DNA from: Incurvaria masculella
Lineage: Eukaryota > Arthropoda > Insecta > Lepidoptera > Incurvariidae
Direction of reading: 5' to 3'
Length of the DNA stretch: 64,000 nt
Assembly (NCBI GenBank): GCA_946894095.1
Contig: OX335662.1
Coordinates: 10,744,001 to 10,808,000 of the forward strand
A program made the position numbers and the translations under genes. Within the stretch, counting starts at the first letter, position 1. Each line of letters begins with the position of its first letter. Of the stretch, positions 52,738 through 62,530 are shown piece by piece. The notes beneath the pieces are model-generated. The model ran no database searches. It worked only from the letters and a program-made list of their open reading frames with translations, and was not told where the DNA came from.

Positions 52738-55017
52738 TCAATTTTTCAGCTCCGAGTTTGCGTTCAGTTTACGCTCGAGAGCGAGAAACCTTTTTAAGGC
52801 AATTACATTCGAGTTGCCTAAGGCAGACGGGTCGTTATTGAATGGCAAGGCGACCATGAAGCGACCATCTTTATCTCTGATTGTATTATTCGTAAAGTCG
52901 CGTTCACACAGAGCGTCCTCGGGACTGATGTGCTGTTTATTTTCAACACTTTCAAGTTCCCAAAACCTTTGTACTTGAGTTTCTAGCGTCGGTTCCATCG
53001 AGATAAAAAATGAATTATCGGAACGTTGTACTTGCGAGCACGTGGCTTTCCCCATAACGATATAACCAAGGGTTGTTTCAATAGCAACGGTGCTTGATGA
53101 TTCATGCATTACCTTTTTAGACCCGAGAATATAGGGAAAGAGTTCTATTCCCAGCAAACCATCTATATCAGCTGGTATACAAAAGTTCTCATCAGCGAGG
53201 GATAAACCGTGTAAATGTTGTAAATGTTGGTAATTTACAATTGCGTTAGGTAATTGGTCAGTAATTTTATCAATAACCAACGCCTTTAAATCGTAAGTGC
53301 ATTGCGAATCAAACTTTGAAGTAATTGTTAACCGTGCGTAACCTTTCACCGGTCGCACAGATAAACCAACCCCTCTTACTGAAGCGGGAGAGCGAGACAT
53401 TTTTAAACCAATGCGCTTTAAACACGATTCTGTGATAAAATTGCACATTGATCCATTATCAATAAGTGCTCGTATTTTTTCTTGTTGGCCGTAACTATTT
53501 GTTACTAACACAACAGCGGTTGATAATAACATAGTGGTAGACTGATTATAATTAGTCGCGGTAATCATACTTAGATAGTTTAATTGACTCGAGTGTGACT
53601 CGGCCCTAAAAGCGGATGCGTTTTCAGGTAACTGACCTGAAGTTAGCGGAGTTTCAGGCGCCTGCGCAGAAGCGAAGCCTGCGGAGGAACCTGTGGCGGT
53701 GATAGAGGGCGCTGTACGCGCATGCGCGGGAGTTCCACGTGAATATAGCGGCGGATTGATGGATCGCTCGTTCTGCGCGTGCGCACCGGTCGATTCCATT
53801 ATTTTTGCGGGATAGCTTGTGCGAGATTGGTTAACATTGTTATCAATATGGAGGGCTGAGTGATGCCTCCGGTGCGGCTTACCGGCTTTGTGGCATTTGA
53901 AGCAAGACAGTTTCGATTTGCAAACATTTGTGGCATGAAACCCCAAGCAGTTTTTGCATACAGAGTGTTTCTCCACCAACTTGTTCTTATCTTGAACGGA
54001 TAGTTTTTCGAACGCGTGACAGCGAAATAATGGATGCCTTTCTTCGCCACCACAAACGAAGCAACCTGAGTTTTTATGTTCATTCACTAAAAATGAGTGC
54101 GTGTTTTGTTTAAATTGCTTTGCGGTAATGTTTGTGGAGGATCTAAAAAGTATTTTTGATTGTTCTTTCACAAATCTTTCAAGCAACTCGAACTTAGGTA
54201 TTTCCTCCGTCCTGCTTGCTTGTTCAAAAGAGATAATAGTTTCTTTGTCTAACTTAGACAGTGCGAGATGAGTGGTAATGAAATCTGTAAGATCATTCAA
54301 TTTTAGTTGCTTGAGAGCAGCAAATGCGGGGCATAACTTTTCAGAGAAAGCATCGAGTGTGGCGGGAGAAGCAGTGGAAAATGCTTTGAAATCGAGAATC
54401 TGTTTTAGGTACTGCGTAGCCAGGCTACGCTTATTGTTGAACTTTGACACAAGTGCATCCCAAATTAACTGATAATTCGTACCAATAGGAGGAATACCTG
54501 CGCAAACTGTAAGGGCTCGCCCTGACAGTTTTCCAATGAGAAATTGCACCTTTTCTGTATTAGACAGTTCCTTGTTTTCGTGAATTAAAGTTTTGAAATT
54601 CTCGTAGAAAACATTCCAGTTACTGTCGGTGCCATCGAATGACTTCAATTCCAAGGCAGGAAGCTTAAGTTTACAAATGCAGCTTGAAATCTTAGTTTCA
54701 GTGGCTTGGGGTCGCTCAAGTGACTTGAGTGTGTGTTCAACAGATTTGATATGGCAATAAAGGTCGTTGAATGATTCCAATGAATTAAAATCAGGTTTAC
54801 ACTTAGGGTTAGCTGTCAACTTAGCGATGTTTATGTCCTCTACTACCTGACTAAACTCAGTGCGAGTTTTTTCTAAAGAGTGAATAGAAACGAGAAATTT
54901 ACTTTCATCGCCATGCGACTGAGATACCTTAAGACTAGCATTGTAAATTTTATCAACAATTGCAAATAGACTATTTCTTTTTTCTTCAAGAATAGTAACT
55001 TGAGCCGATGGTTCCAT
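52738..55017 (-). CDS. gag: BEL/Pao Gag and protease
   Basis: An open frame of 759 codons encodes the structural Gag protein and the aspartic protease of the element. The N-terminal part (about residues 1-300) matches the Pao-type Gag region (DUF1759-like: KLPALELKSFDG, FYENFKTLI, GRALTVC). Zinc-knuckle clusters follow: CFVCGGEERHPLFRC from residue 319, and CKNCLGFH with SCFKCHKAGKPHRRHH from residue 354. The protease active site reads ALIDNGSMCNF with D520 (the family's usual motif is DSG; here N replaces S). Gag would package element RNA into particles and the protease would cut the polyprotein. The start is the first ATG after the 5' LTR and primer site (55015-55017). The frame ends at TGA 52738-52740, inside the region leading into reverse transcriptase, not at a normal gene boundary. 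Confidence 0.93.
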   Translation of the reverse strand: MEPSAQVTILEEKRNSLFAIVDKIYNASLKVSQSHGDESKFLVSIHSLEKTRTEFSQVVEDINIAKLTANPKCKPDFNSLESFNDLYCHIKSVEHTLKSLERPQATETKISSCICKLKLPALELKSFDGTDSNWNVFYENFKTLIHENKELSNTEKVQFLIGKLSGRALTVCAGIPPIGTNYQLIWDALVSKFNNKRSLATQYLKQILDFKAFSTASPATLDAFSEKLCPAFAALKQLKLNDLTDFITTHLALSKLDKETIISFEQASRTEEIPKFELLERFVKEQSKILFRSSTNITAKQFKQNTHSFLVNEHKNSGCFVCGGEERHPLFRCHAFEKLSVQDKNKLVEKHSVCKNCLGFHATNVCKSKLSCFKCHKAGKPHRRHHSALHIDNNVNQSRTSYPAKIMESTGAHAQNERSINPPLYSRGTPAHARTAPSITATGSSAGFASAQAPETPLTSGQLPENASAFRAESHSSQLNYLSMITATNYNQSTTMLLSTAVVLVTNSYGQQEKIRALIDNGSMCNFITESCLKRIGLKMSRSPASVRGVGLSVRPVKGYARLTITSKFDSQCTYDLKALVIDKITDQLPNAIVNYQHLQHLHGLSLADENFCIPADIDGLLGIELFPYILGSKKVMHESSSTVAIETTLGYIVMGKATCSQVQRSDNSFFISMEPTLETQVQRFWELESVENKQHISPEDALCERDFTNNTIRDKDGRFMVALPFNNDPSALGNSNVIALKRFLALERKLNANSELKN

Positions 55018-55402
55018 ATTGAGGACGAAAGCAGACGAAAGTGAAGTTCGTGCAAACGAAATTTTAAATTTGAATTTGAATAACGCGTCACTTCAACTCA
55101 AGTTGACGTTTGGTGATGTCGGTGACTATAACTAACGGTTACTCAATATGGCACGAAATGAGACCAAGATAATGTAGGTAGGTATTGCGATTATGCAATG
55201 AGATTTGATTTTAATATGATTAGATCTCACTATATCAATAAAGAAACATATATATGTTTTAAGTATATGAACTAGGCAAAGTGATACTATGATTGATCAA
55301 GTATTTACTTTCAGCGATTGCATTTAAATGGACAAATGTTAAATTTTAATATGCTCGAGTAAAGAGGTACGAGGATTGCGGTAAAGCGGAATAGGATCAA
55401 TT

Positions 55403-55420
55403 ATCCGGCTCGAAGGACCA
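55403..55420 (-). other. Primer binding site, complementary to tRNA-Tyr 3' end
   Basis: The plus-strand text ATCCGGCTCGAAGGACCA equals, from memory of the conserved eukaryotic sequence, the last 18 nt of tRNA-Tyr including CCA. On the element's strand it is the complement, five bases inside the 5' LTR, where minus-strand DNA synthesis would start. Confidence 0.8.
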
Positions 55421-55425
55421 AAGAA

Positions 55426-55768
55426 TGATAGCGCCACCGACCTTCGACTAGTTGCAGGGCGCTTCGATCTGATAGTCCTCGCACTTTTCTTTCTTTGCAG
55501 CCTCAGCAGCAGCAGCCTTCAGGCGACCACAGGCGGAGACCTTTCTCGAGCTGGGTCTTCAGGATAGCGCAGCACTTAAGCACTGATGACCTTGAGAGTT
55601 TCGGCGGAACAAAATATCGCGAGAGCGCGGTTCGACTTTGCGTTTGCGTCGTTCGTTGATATTCAACTGTCAGTTTTGGCGCGGATTTTTGGTAGGAAGA
55701 GTGTGGTGGGGGGATAGGTATAGGTTGGTTTGTTTTAGAGCATGTAATTATTAAGTGCGGCGTAACCA
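55426..55768 (-). repeat. 5' LTR of the BEL/Pao element
   Basis: 343 bp, the same length as the 3' LTR. The visible differences are about nine single-base changes (for example TTTCTTTG/TTTATTTG, GCTGGG/GCTAGG, GCGGCG/GCGGGG). No indels were seen. Confidence 0.95.
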
Positions 55769-55803
55769 TATATTTTAACAACATCTACGTATTTCGTACA
55801 TTT

Positions 55804-56106
55804 GAGTTTCAGCGACATCAATATTACAATCAGTTTTTGAAAATAATCTGAGAAAGTATTGGTCGTGACATTAGTCGGAAGCAGGATTCGAACCTGCGAC
55901 CTTTGGATTACATGTCCACTGCTCCAACAAACTAAGCTATCCAGAAAATTACGTCAGGCAACGAATTTCTCGATTATATTCGAATCGACACAATGCTTCC
56001 TCTATCTTCTGCAGATGGCGCTGATGATTTTTTTGCGTATTGATCCTACGCTAAGACACTTTGACTGCAATTATTGAGATATCGATCGTAGATGTCGCTA
56101 AAACTC
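55804..56106 (-). mobile_element. TIR element carrying a tRNA-Thr-like sequence, copy Z2
   Basis: The ends GAGTTTCAGCGACATC and GATGTCGCTAAAACTC are inverted with one mismatch. It starts 31 bp beyond the BEL/Pao target duplication. See the internal tRNA-like feature at 55873-55947. Confidence 0.75.
55873..55947 (-). tRNA. tRNA-Thr-like pseudogene inside Z2
   Basis: On the minus strand a near cloverleaf can be drawn: D-arm region TAGCTTAGTTTGTTGGAGCA, anticodon loop CATGTAA (anticodon TGT), and a perfect T-arm GCAGG-TTCGAAT-CCTGC. The acceptor stem has two mismatches and one G-T pair, and the anticodon stem has one mismatch. It is therefore likely a derivative and not a working tRNA. Z1 keeps the same anticodon in loop CTTGTAA. 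Confidence 0.6.
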
Positions 56107-56205
56107 AAATTAATGAGATAACGGAAATATCGTATCCATTGGATACATGTAATTATCAACCTACGTATTTATTATGACAAAACATCATAATCTGCTAGTG
56201 CCTTT

Positions 56206-56429
56206 ATTATGCAACCTGACAACTACTGTTATTATATAAGCCCAATATACCACTATACCGAAGGGATTAGGTGCCATGCCAGAACCTTCCCTGTTCCGTT
56301 ATGAGCACGGCTACATTGAACTGGATGGAGAGCACGGACAAATTTTAATTGCCGCTTCGACCATATTTTCATTCAACTCTATGGTATTGACCCGGGCGGG
56401 CTTAATCCCCTACTACCTAGTAAGTAAGG
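56206..56429 (-). mobile_element. SINE fragment, minus strand, head to head with the next
   Basis: The tail and central body (GCAACCTGAC, GGCTACATTGAACTGGATGG, GACCCGGGCGGGCTTAA) are present; the head is missing. Confidence 0.8.
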
Positions 56430-56777
56430 ACGTGCCTCAGGGTGTACTTTTCCTCTATCCCTGAGGTCTGGGTTCAAATCCACGCCCTATTAATGCACCA
56501 CTTTAATTCTCTTTCTGAATCGGATGAGTGCATTTCCTTACGAATGGAACTGTTCCATTGTTCAGAATTCATGTAAAACTGTATGTCCCCTTCCCCTACT
56601 AGGTGGTAGGGTTAAGCCCAACGGACTTGGCATCATCGCATTGGATGGAAAGATGGTCGAAGCGGCAATGAAAAATTCAACGTGTTCTGCATCCTGTTCA
56701 ATGTAGCCGTGCTCATAAAGGGTAGGTCATGGCCCTGTACATAACTCCTTCGGGAATGCGGTGTGTTGGACTAATAC
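56430..56777 (+). mobile_element. SINE copy, plus strand
   Basis: Its head has CCTCAGGG and CCCTGAGG as a stem around a longer loop, then GGGTTCAAATCC. The body runs from TGCACCACTT to GGTGTGTTGGACTAATAC. It starts where the minus-strand copy stops, giving an inverted pair. Confidence 0.8.
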
Positions 56778-57125
56778 TTTTTCGAACTAAGCAGGTACGT
56801 CGCTTATTCCATGTATGTATTTCTTATGTATGTATAATCGACCGTGCAGCAAGGATGCTTGAATTGAAGAAAGGTAAAAAGAACTACTTTACGAATATAC
56901 GGCAAGGCTGCACCCGAACCAGCGAAACATACCATTCGCGGGTATTGCGTCTACCAATTTCGCCACCGGCTGTATACCCATAATTTGGAATTCTCCTACA
57001 GTCCCTCTTCCCGTAATGAATGCCTCCTACTAACACAGTGTTTAAGATTATACCTACATACATTTATTTAACGCTTCATCTGCGTTGCGGACATTGACTG
57101 CAAAGATTGAACATTCAAACATATT
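56778..57125 (+). repeat. Dispersed repeat, with internal direct repeat
   Basis: 56778-56910 (GAACTAAGCAGGTACGTCGC to ACTTTACGAATATACGGCAA) recurs at 57197-57340. 56880-57125 recurs inverted at 14225-14450. The text CTACCAATTTCGCCACCGGC near 56950 has the look of a tRNA-like arm on the minus strand, but I cannot draw a full tRNA. Confidence 0.7.
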
Positions 57126-57196
57126 GCCGTCACCACCAAAATCGTATTTGGCATCAGACGCTAGAGCCAGTCCTAGGATGACTTAAGTAAATATAC

Positions 57197-57400
57197 TTTT
57201 TCGTGCTAAGCAGGTACGTCGCTTATTCCAAGGAATGTGACATGTATGTATGTATGTATAATCGACCGTGAAGCAAGGATGCATGAATTGAAGAAAGAGC
57301 CCAGTAAAAAGAACTACTTTACGAATATACTGCAAGGCAATATCATGACTATTGATTCGGTATTAGCTATTCATGTCTAGTCACATCAAAACAAAAATCA
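57197..57400 (+). repeat. Second copy of the 56778 repeat plus a SINE tail
   Basis: GCTAAGCAGGTACGTCGCTT, a TGTATGTATG run, ATCGACCGTGAAGCAAGG and ACGAATATACTGCAAGG match 56778-56910. From 57345 a SINE tail scrap follows (GGTATTAGCTATTCATGTC). Confidence 0.7.
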
Positions 57401-58449
57401 AAAGCTCCGCTTTTAATTTGCGTACCACTTGCCCAATTCGATTGTTGCTCGTTCGCATTGATTGATCTTTCATCATTACGAACATGGGTGATCCTGCACA
57501 CATTTTCAATTCGTCGGTCGTTTTGAACGAATCGTTAAAAATTCCATGTGATTTTACATTAGTCTGTTATATTGAAGAAGAATGTGAAATCGTACACTGC
57601 TTTAAAGAGTTCAAAAAAAACATTCAACTAAACGAAGACGTTTGTTTTTTTGTGGAACTGTAATAATAATAACAATATGCTTTATTGCTTCCATACCCAT
57701 TGGTACATGCATGGGAGGACTTATTGCCTAAAGTCAATATCTTCCAATCAGCCCGATTATGGGACATGAATGTACAGATAGCAACAAAAGAATAGAAACC
57801 TTAGATTGTTTCGTGTTCACTATTATTTTACTCTCAATCATTTATATGAAATTGTTTATGCAATGTGGATGGGTAATGGCACATCTCTGTCATGACCATA
57901 GAAGAGAAAAAAACTGCTTATCGAGCACACAGTCCGAACATCGCCATAGCCCGCGAATATAGTCCCGTAACACGGTCGCAAGATCCCACTCTCGCGTTCC
58001 AATACGTCTGCGACTTGGTTCGCATGTGGCATGTACGTTTTAATTGCGGTTGTTAGGTGTAGAAAATCAGACATGTGGGTCACATAGTAAGCGCGTTAGA
58101 TAGCCCATCTCCTTTTAATCTGAGACAACTCATAATTGTATTTAATCTGAAACTGCCTTTCTACGCTATACGTCTAGTGTGATATCACTAGCCTGTCGCA
58201 GCGTAAGGGAAAAGGAAACTTACTTTTTAACGGTTATTTAAAATAAATGTATTAATTAGGCTAGTATTTCTTCAAATTAGTCGTATGTCATGAAATCCGA
58301 AGGTATACTGTTCAATAACTTATTAGAATAATGAAAAAATAAACTGATTCAAAGATTGAAACGTTGCTTTTATATGTAAAATTGAGCCACCCGGCTGTGT
58401 TGAGGGAACAAAAGTGCTCAGAAAAGGCAAAACCAGCACACTCGCAAAT
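57401..58449. other. Unassigned DNA
   Basis: Short frames (67-75 aa) without motifs; nothing recognised. Confidence 0.35.
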
Positions 58450-59256
58450 AAAAAAAATTAACAAAAAAATAACCGACTTCAAAGAAAAAGCACTAAAAAG
58501 TAAAAAAATAATTTCCATTTTTGTAGTTACGATTTCTGTTATTTTTTGAGTCGGCGTCAGCCGGGCACGCGCTGCGCCAATCAAGAGAACCTAACCTAAC
58601 CTAACCTAACCTAACCTAACCTAACCTAACCTAACCTAACCTAACCTAACCTAACCTAACCTAACCTAACCGAACCTAACCTAACCTAACCTAACCTAAC
58701 CTAACCTAACCTAACCTAACCTAACCTAACCGAACCTAACCTAACCTAACCTAACCTAACCTAACCTAACCTAACCTAACCTAACCGAACCTAACCTTGG
58801 CTGACACCGACTCAAAAAATAACAGAAATCGTAACTACAAAAATGGAAATTATTTTTTACTTTTTAGTCCTTTTTCTTTGAAGTCGGTTATTTTTTTTGT
58901 AAATTTTTTTTATTTGTTTATTTTTAGTGAATCTGAAGTACACTTCCTAATTTGTACACTTCCTTTCCAATAAAAAAACAATCACCGAAATCGGTTGGCG
59001 TTATATTGAGTTATTCGTCCATATGTCGCGCACATCTTAATACAAATTTAAGACTTTTATGATTTTCTCATGGATATCATTGTCAGAACTTAACCAAATT
59101 AAAATGGGACCACTTGGGAAGCACTAGCTATCATTTAAAAAATAATCATCAAAATCGGTTCACCCAGGCAAAAGTTATGTGGTAACAAACATAAAAAAAA
59201 CCAAAAAAAAAACATACAGACGAATTGATAACCTCCTCCTTTTTTGAAGTCGGTTA
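58450..59256 (-). mobile_element. Hairpin-ended repeat, copy K4, long TTAGG array in loop
   Basis: This is a full copy on the minus strand, ending TTTTTTGAAGTCGGTTAT at 59256. The hairpin arms (about 58470-58565 and 58797-58890) are near-perfect reverse complements. The loop keeps GCGCTGCGCCAATCAAGAGA and then the 206-bp (CCTAA)n array. Confidence 0.85.
58591..58796. repeat. (CTAAC)n telomere-type array, about 41 units
   Basis: A near-perfect 5-bp repeat equals (TTAGG)n on the other strand. Three CGAAC variants at 58671, 58731 and 58786 are 60 and 55 bp apart, suggesting that blocks of 11-12 units were duplicated. Confidence 0.95.
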
Positions 59257-59850
59257 TCGGAGAGATATCGAGGAAAAGCACCCGCTTTGGCATTGAAAAT
59301 GTATTAGTTCTTAAAAGCCTAATATTACCCACACAGGGTGCTCTGAGTCTCAGCGACGGGTGCTCCAGATATAGGTCGGATGGTCAGTTAATTAAAATTA
59401 TAGTCTTCTTAATTGTTGCCACAGCTGTGTTGGGACTGTGGTATTATTGCCTTTACGTTTTTTTTTTTCATTTATCTTAACTACGGACACCTTTATGTTG
59501 CATACACATTACATTAGTAGAATACTCTGAGTATTTATAAAAAAAACATCCAACGAGTCGTGGGTATCATGACTCGAAAGTTAAATTGCTTTACCTCGCG
59601 AGGAGCAAAGGAATAGTTTGTCTTTTCGCCTTCCACGCACGAGGGAAAACATTTCCCGAACGAGGAAATATATATTGCACTTGTTTGATCAGGGAAAACA
59701 TAAATTCATATGGAAGACATATATATATATATACCTTCGATTATTGTAACGTTTATGTTAAGTTTGGTAATTTACCCATCTAATTTAATTAGATGTTTAC
59801 TTAATTTATTTATTTACATATTTTTTTTACTTTTTGTGACGGGATCTTAA
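59257..59850. other. Unassigned DNA
   Basis: Nothing recognised apart from a short (TA)n run near 59721. Confidence 0.35.
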
Positions 59851-60220
59851 AAAAACTGACCAAGTGCGAGTGGGACTCAGACACAAAGGTTTTCGTACCA
59901 TAGAAGAAGATTAAACTTTTTTTTTTCCTTTTTTTTATTTTACCATTTTGTAATAGTTTGGTGGGACGACGACATCAAGTGCGTCGGCAGAAAGCAGTGG
60001 TTCCATACCGCTGAGGGCCGGGTTGACTGGGGGAAAATTGGAGAGCCGTATGTCCGGCAGTGGACGCAAACACGCTGACTGACTGAATAGTTTGTTGTTG
60101 TAGCGGCGAAATAAATGTCCACTCTGTAAAAAAATCAGCTGCCTACCTATTACGGTTCATGAGATACAGCCTTGTGACAGACGGAAGGACAGACGTTGGT
60201 TGGGTACGGAACCCTAAAAA
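59851..60220 (+). mobile_element. CCGT-core dispersed repeat, copy P6, with RTE insertion
   Basis: It runs from AACTGACCAAGTGCGAGTGG to GGTACGGAACCCTAAAAA and is split by 125 bp of RTE sequence. Confidence 0.8.
59961..60085 (+). mobile_element. 125-bp RTE-type LINE end with 9-bp target duplication
   Basis: AATAGTTTG at 59952-59960 and again at 60086-60094 flanks the insert. The insert reads DDDIKCVGRKQWFHTAEGRV then GEPYVRQW, and ends in GACTGACTG, the kind of short tandem repeat typical of RTE 3' ends. It is extremely 5'-truncated. Confidence 0.85.
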
Positions 60221-60580
60221 TGACGAATCCAAGGATGTGTGCACCCATAATGGTGGAAAATAAACGAAGAAAGAAAAGTTCGATTACAGAAATGGTGGTG
60301 GCATTAGCAGCTCTATACATTTGGCAAGGTGTGTGTTACAAGGTGCCGCCGCGAAGAACGCCCGCCAAAGTTTGATGGAAGAATTCCTCCGGTGTGTTTT
60401 CCGCGCGGAAGTTCGCGGCGAGCTCGTGTTCCCGGAGGAACTCGTGTTATCCCGCCATTGGACCGGGACCTGTCAATGATGTAAACATATCGGATATCAA
60501 TAATTTAATAGATCCATTCACAGTAGTGTGCTGGTGACAGCGAGCACGGTAGGACGGGAGCGGATACCTTTTACATGAAA
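60221..60580. other. Unassigned DNA, partly GC-rich
   Basis: 60340-60470 is GC-rich (GCCGCCGCGAAGAACGCCCG) with no recognised frame. Confidence 0.35.
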
Positions 60581-61170
60581 CATTTTAACAAAAAAAATAA
60601 CCGACTTCAAAGAAAAAGCACTAAAAAGTAAAAAATAATTTCCATTTTTGTAGTAACGATTTTTGTTATTTTTTGAGTCGGCGTCAGCCCGGCACGCGCT
60701 GCGCCAATCAAGAGAACCTTGGCTACCTTGGCTGACACCGACTCAAAAAATAACAAAAATCGTAACTACAAAAATGGAAATTATTTTTTTCGTTTTAGTG
60801 CTTTTTCTTTGAAGTCGGTTATTTTTTTATTAAATTGTTTTTATTTGTTTATTTTTAGTGAATCTGAAGTACACTTACTAATTTGTATACGTCCTTTCCA
60901 ATAAAAAAAGAATCACCGAAATCGGCTGGCGTTACATTGAGTTATTCGTCCATTTGTCGCGCACATCTTAATACAAATTTAAGACTTCATTGTCAGAACT
61001 TAACCAAATTAAAATGGGACCACTTGGGAAGCACTAGCTATCATTTAAAAAAAATAATCATCAAAATCGGTTCACCCGGGCAAACGTTATGAGGTAACAA
61101 ACATAAAAAAAAAACAAAAAAAAAACATACAGACGAATTGATAACCTCCTCCTTTTTTGAAGTCGGTTAA
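60581..61170 (-). mobile_element. Hairpin-ended repeat, copy K5 (no TTAGG in loop)
   Basis: Minus-strand copy. The hairpin loop holds GCGCTGCGCCAATCAAGAGA and ACCTTGGCTACCTT, the reverse of the K1 loop. Confidence 0.8.
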
Positions 61171-61329
61171 AAAACTGGAGCTCGGGCGAGTGAGCTCGCT
61201 TCGGAATTCGCTCACTAGTGACGTATTTGAGTCCCAACGTCACGTAGAAACACGTACGAACACGAATTACTGTAGAGGATGCTGTTTAGTGGAACGAACG
61301 TTTCCCGATTTCGGAAGCGTTTTTTTTCC

Positions 61330-61527
61330 TAGGGTTCGTGATTTACTTTTAGTGTAATACAAATGTCTAAAACTATGCGCATTGTCTGCTTTGTGGACAC
61401 GTTGCCTCCTCCTTATCACAGAGACTGTCTTTTTCTTTTAAACAGAGACGGTGTCAGAGCGCAATAGCACAATTTTGTGACGTGCCCGGCAATGAGTTCG
61501 TCCCGCCGAGAAGGGCCCTCTTAAAAC
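61330..61527 (+). mobile_element. TTAA element fragment, M5
   Basis: TGTGGACACGTTGCCTCCTC, AGACTGTCTTTTTCTTTTAA and GGGCCCTCTTAA match the right part of M2. The end GGCCCTCTTAA keeps TTAA. Confidence 0.7.
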
Positions 61528-61700
61528 TAGACCAACAACCTATCTAGATATACATTATCCCCTCGCATGCAAACTGTGCCATCATTGGCTTCTGTTGCCA
61601 CTGGCTTCGTAAATTATTCGGCTTCTGATTATTTGCTGGGCGTAACGCAATGAACATGAAGGCAGGTGGCAAGAGCGAATATATTTAAATATTAATAGTT

Positions 61701-61955
61701 CACAAATGTGAGCTGTTCCATGATCCGAATCCATATAAACAGTAGATCCGCTACGACTACTAGGTGGTAGGCAAGACTGCCAGGATTTAGGAAGCGACAA
61801 TTTAAATTGGCAGTGTTTTCCATCCAGCCCAATGCAGCCTAGCACGGAACGTTTCTTGCCTGACACTGAATTCCTTCGAGAATTAAGTGTATTGGGCTAA
61901 TATCACAATCGTGGGTATGGTATCAGCCATCCATGTCCACTTATATAAAAAAATA
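61701..61955 (+). mobile_element. SINE copy, head missing
   Basis: GTGAGCTGTTCCATGATCCG, CTAGGTGGTAGG, TTTTCCATCCAGCCCAATG and the tail motif GTATCAGCCATCCATGTCCA with an A-tail. It is more diverged than most copies. Confidence 0.75.
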
Positions 61956-62319
61956 CAAGGTATACAAATACTTGTAGCCAAGTGAAAAGGGAGATAACAT
62001 ATTTTATCTTTTGTTGTAAATACTATTTGTGTTGTAATAATCAAGCACATTCATCCTTTTCATCCATACTTATATTGTTTTGGAATTTAATACCTACATT
62101 TAGTTAAACATATAGAAAATAAGTAACTATGCTTAGTTAAAGTTAAGTATTCATTTATATTGTTCTGTATTTAATTAATAAATAATAAGCGTTTTTTCTC
62201 TTTACATACCCTAAGCTGTAAAATTTCCCTATGGTAGGGTTGATTGTTAGAAATTGCCTGAGGCAATAAATCCGCCTTTGCATTGTACTTTTGTATGGAT
62301 TGCAATAAAAAATATAATT
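61956..62319. other. AT-rich DNA, nothing recognised
   Basis: No gene or repeat relative could be supported. Confidence 0.35.
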
Positions 62320-62530
62320 ATTTTATTATTATATTGTAAACGCGAAAATAACTCTGTCTGTCTGTTGCGTTTTTACGCCTCAACCGCTGAATCAAATTTG
62401 ATGAGTTGCGGTATAGAGATTGCGCCTGGAGAAGGGCATACACTACCTTATGTGGCTAAAATTAAACTCGACGGGTGTGAAATAGGGGATGAAAGTTTGT
62501 ATGGGCAAGGGGTGATTTTTCAATAGTAGT
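62320..62530 (+). mobile_element. Helitron-like 5' region fragment
   Basis: AAATAACTCTGTCTGTCTGT, TTTTACGCCTCAACCGCTGA and the following text match the common lepidopteran Helitron 5' region. A 3' scrap (AATAATTCAGCCCGACATCA) follows at about 62718. Frames of 90-95 aa across these are accidental. Confidence 0.6.

Larger units (their letters stand above)
49247..55768 (-). mobile_element. Complete BEL/Pao LTR retrotransposon
   Basis: Two 343-bp LTRs (TG...CA ends) bound a 6522-bp element flanked by the 5-bp duplication TATAT (49242-49246 and 55769-55773). Read on the minus strand, the order is 5' LTR, primer binding site, gag, protease, reverse transcriptase/RNase H, integrase, purine tract, 3' LTR. 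No envelope-like frame is present. The LTRs differ at about nine of 343 positions, which points to a fairly recent insertion. A single in-frame TGA at 52738-52740 breaks the polyprotein. Confidence 0.97.

Noticed and set aside
55873..55947. A functional tRNA-Thr gene
   Set aside because: The acceptor and anticodon stems have mismatches, and a degraded twin lies in another copy of the same TIR element.
58591..58796. A chromosome end (true telomere)
   Set aside because: The array is only about 206 bp, sits in the loop of a dispersed element, and unique-looking sequence continues on both sides.
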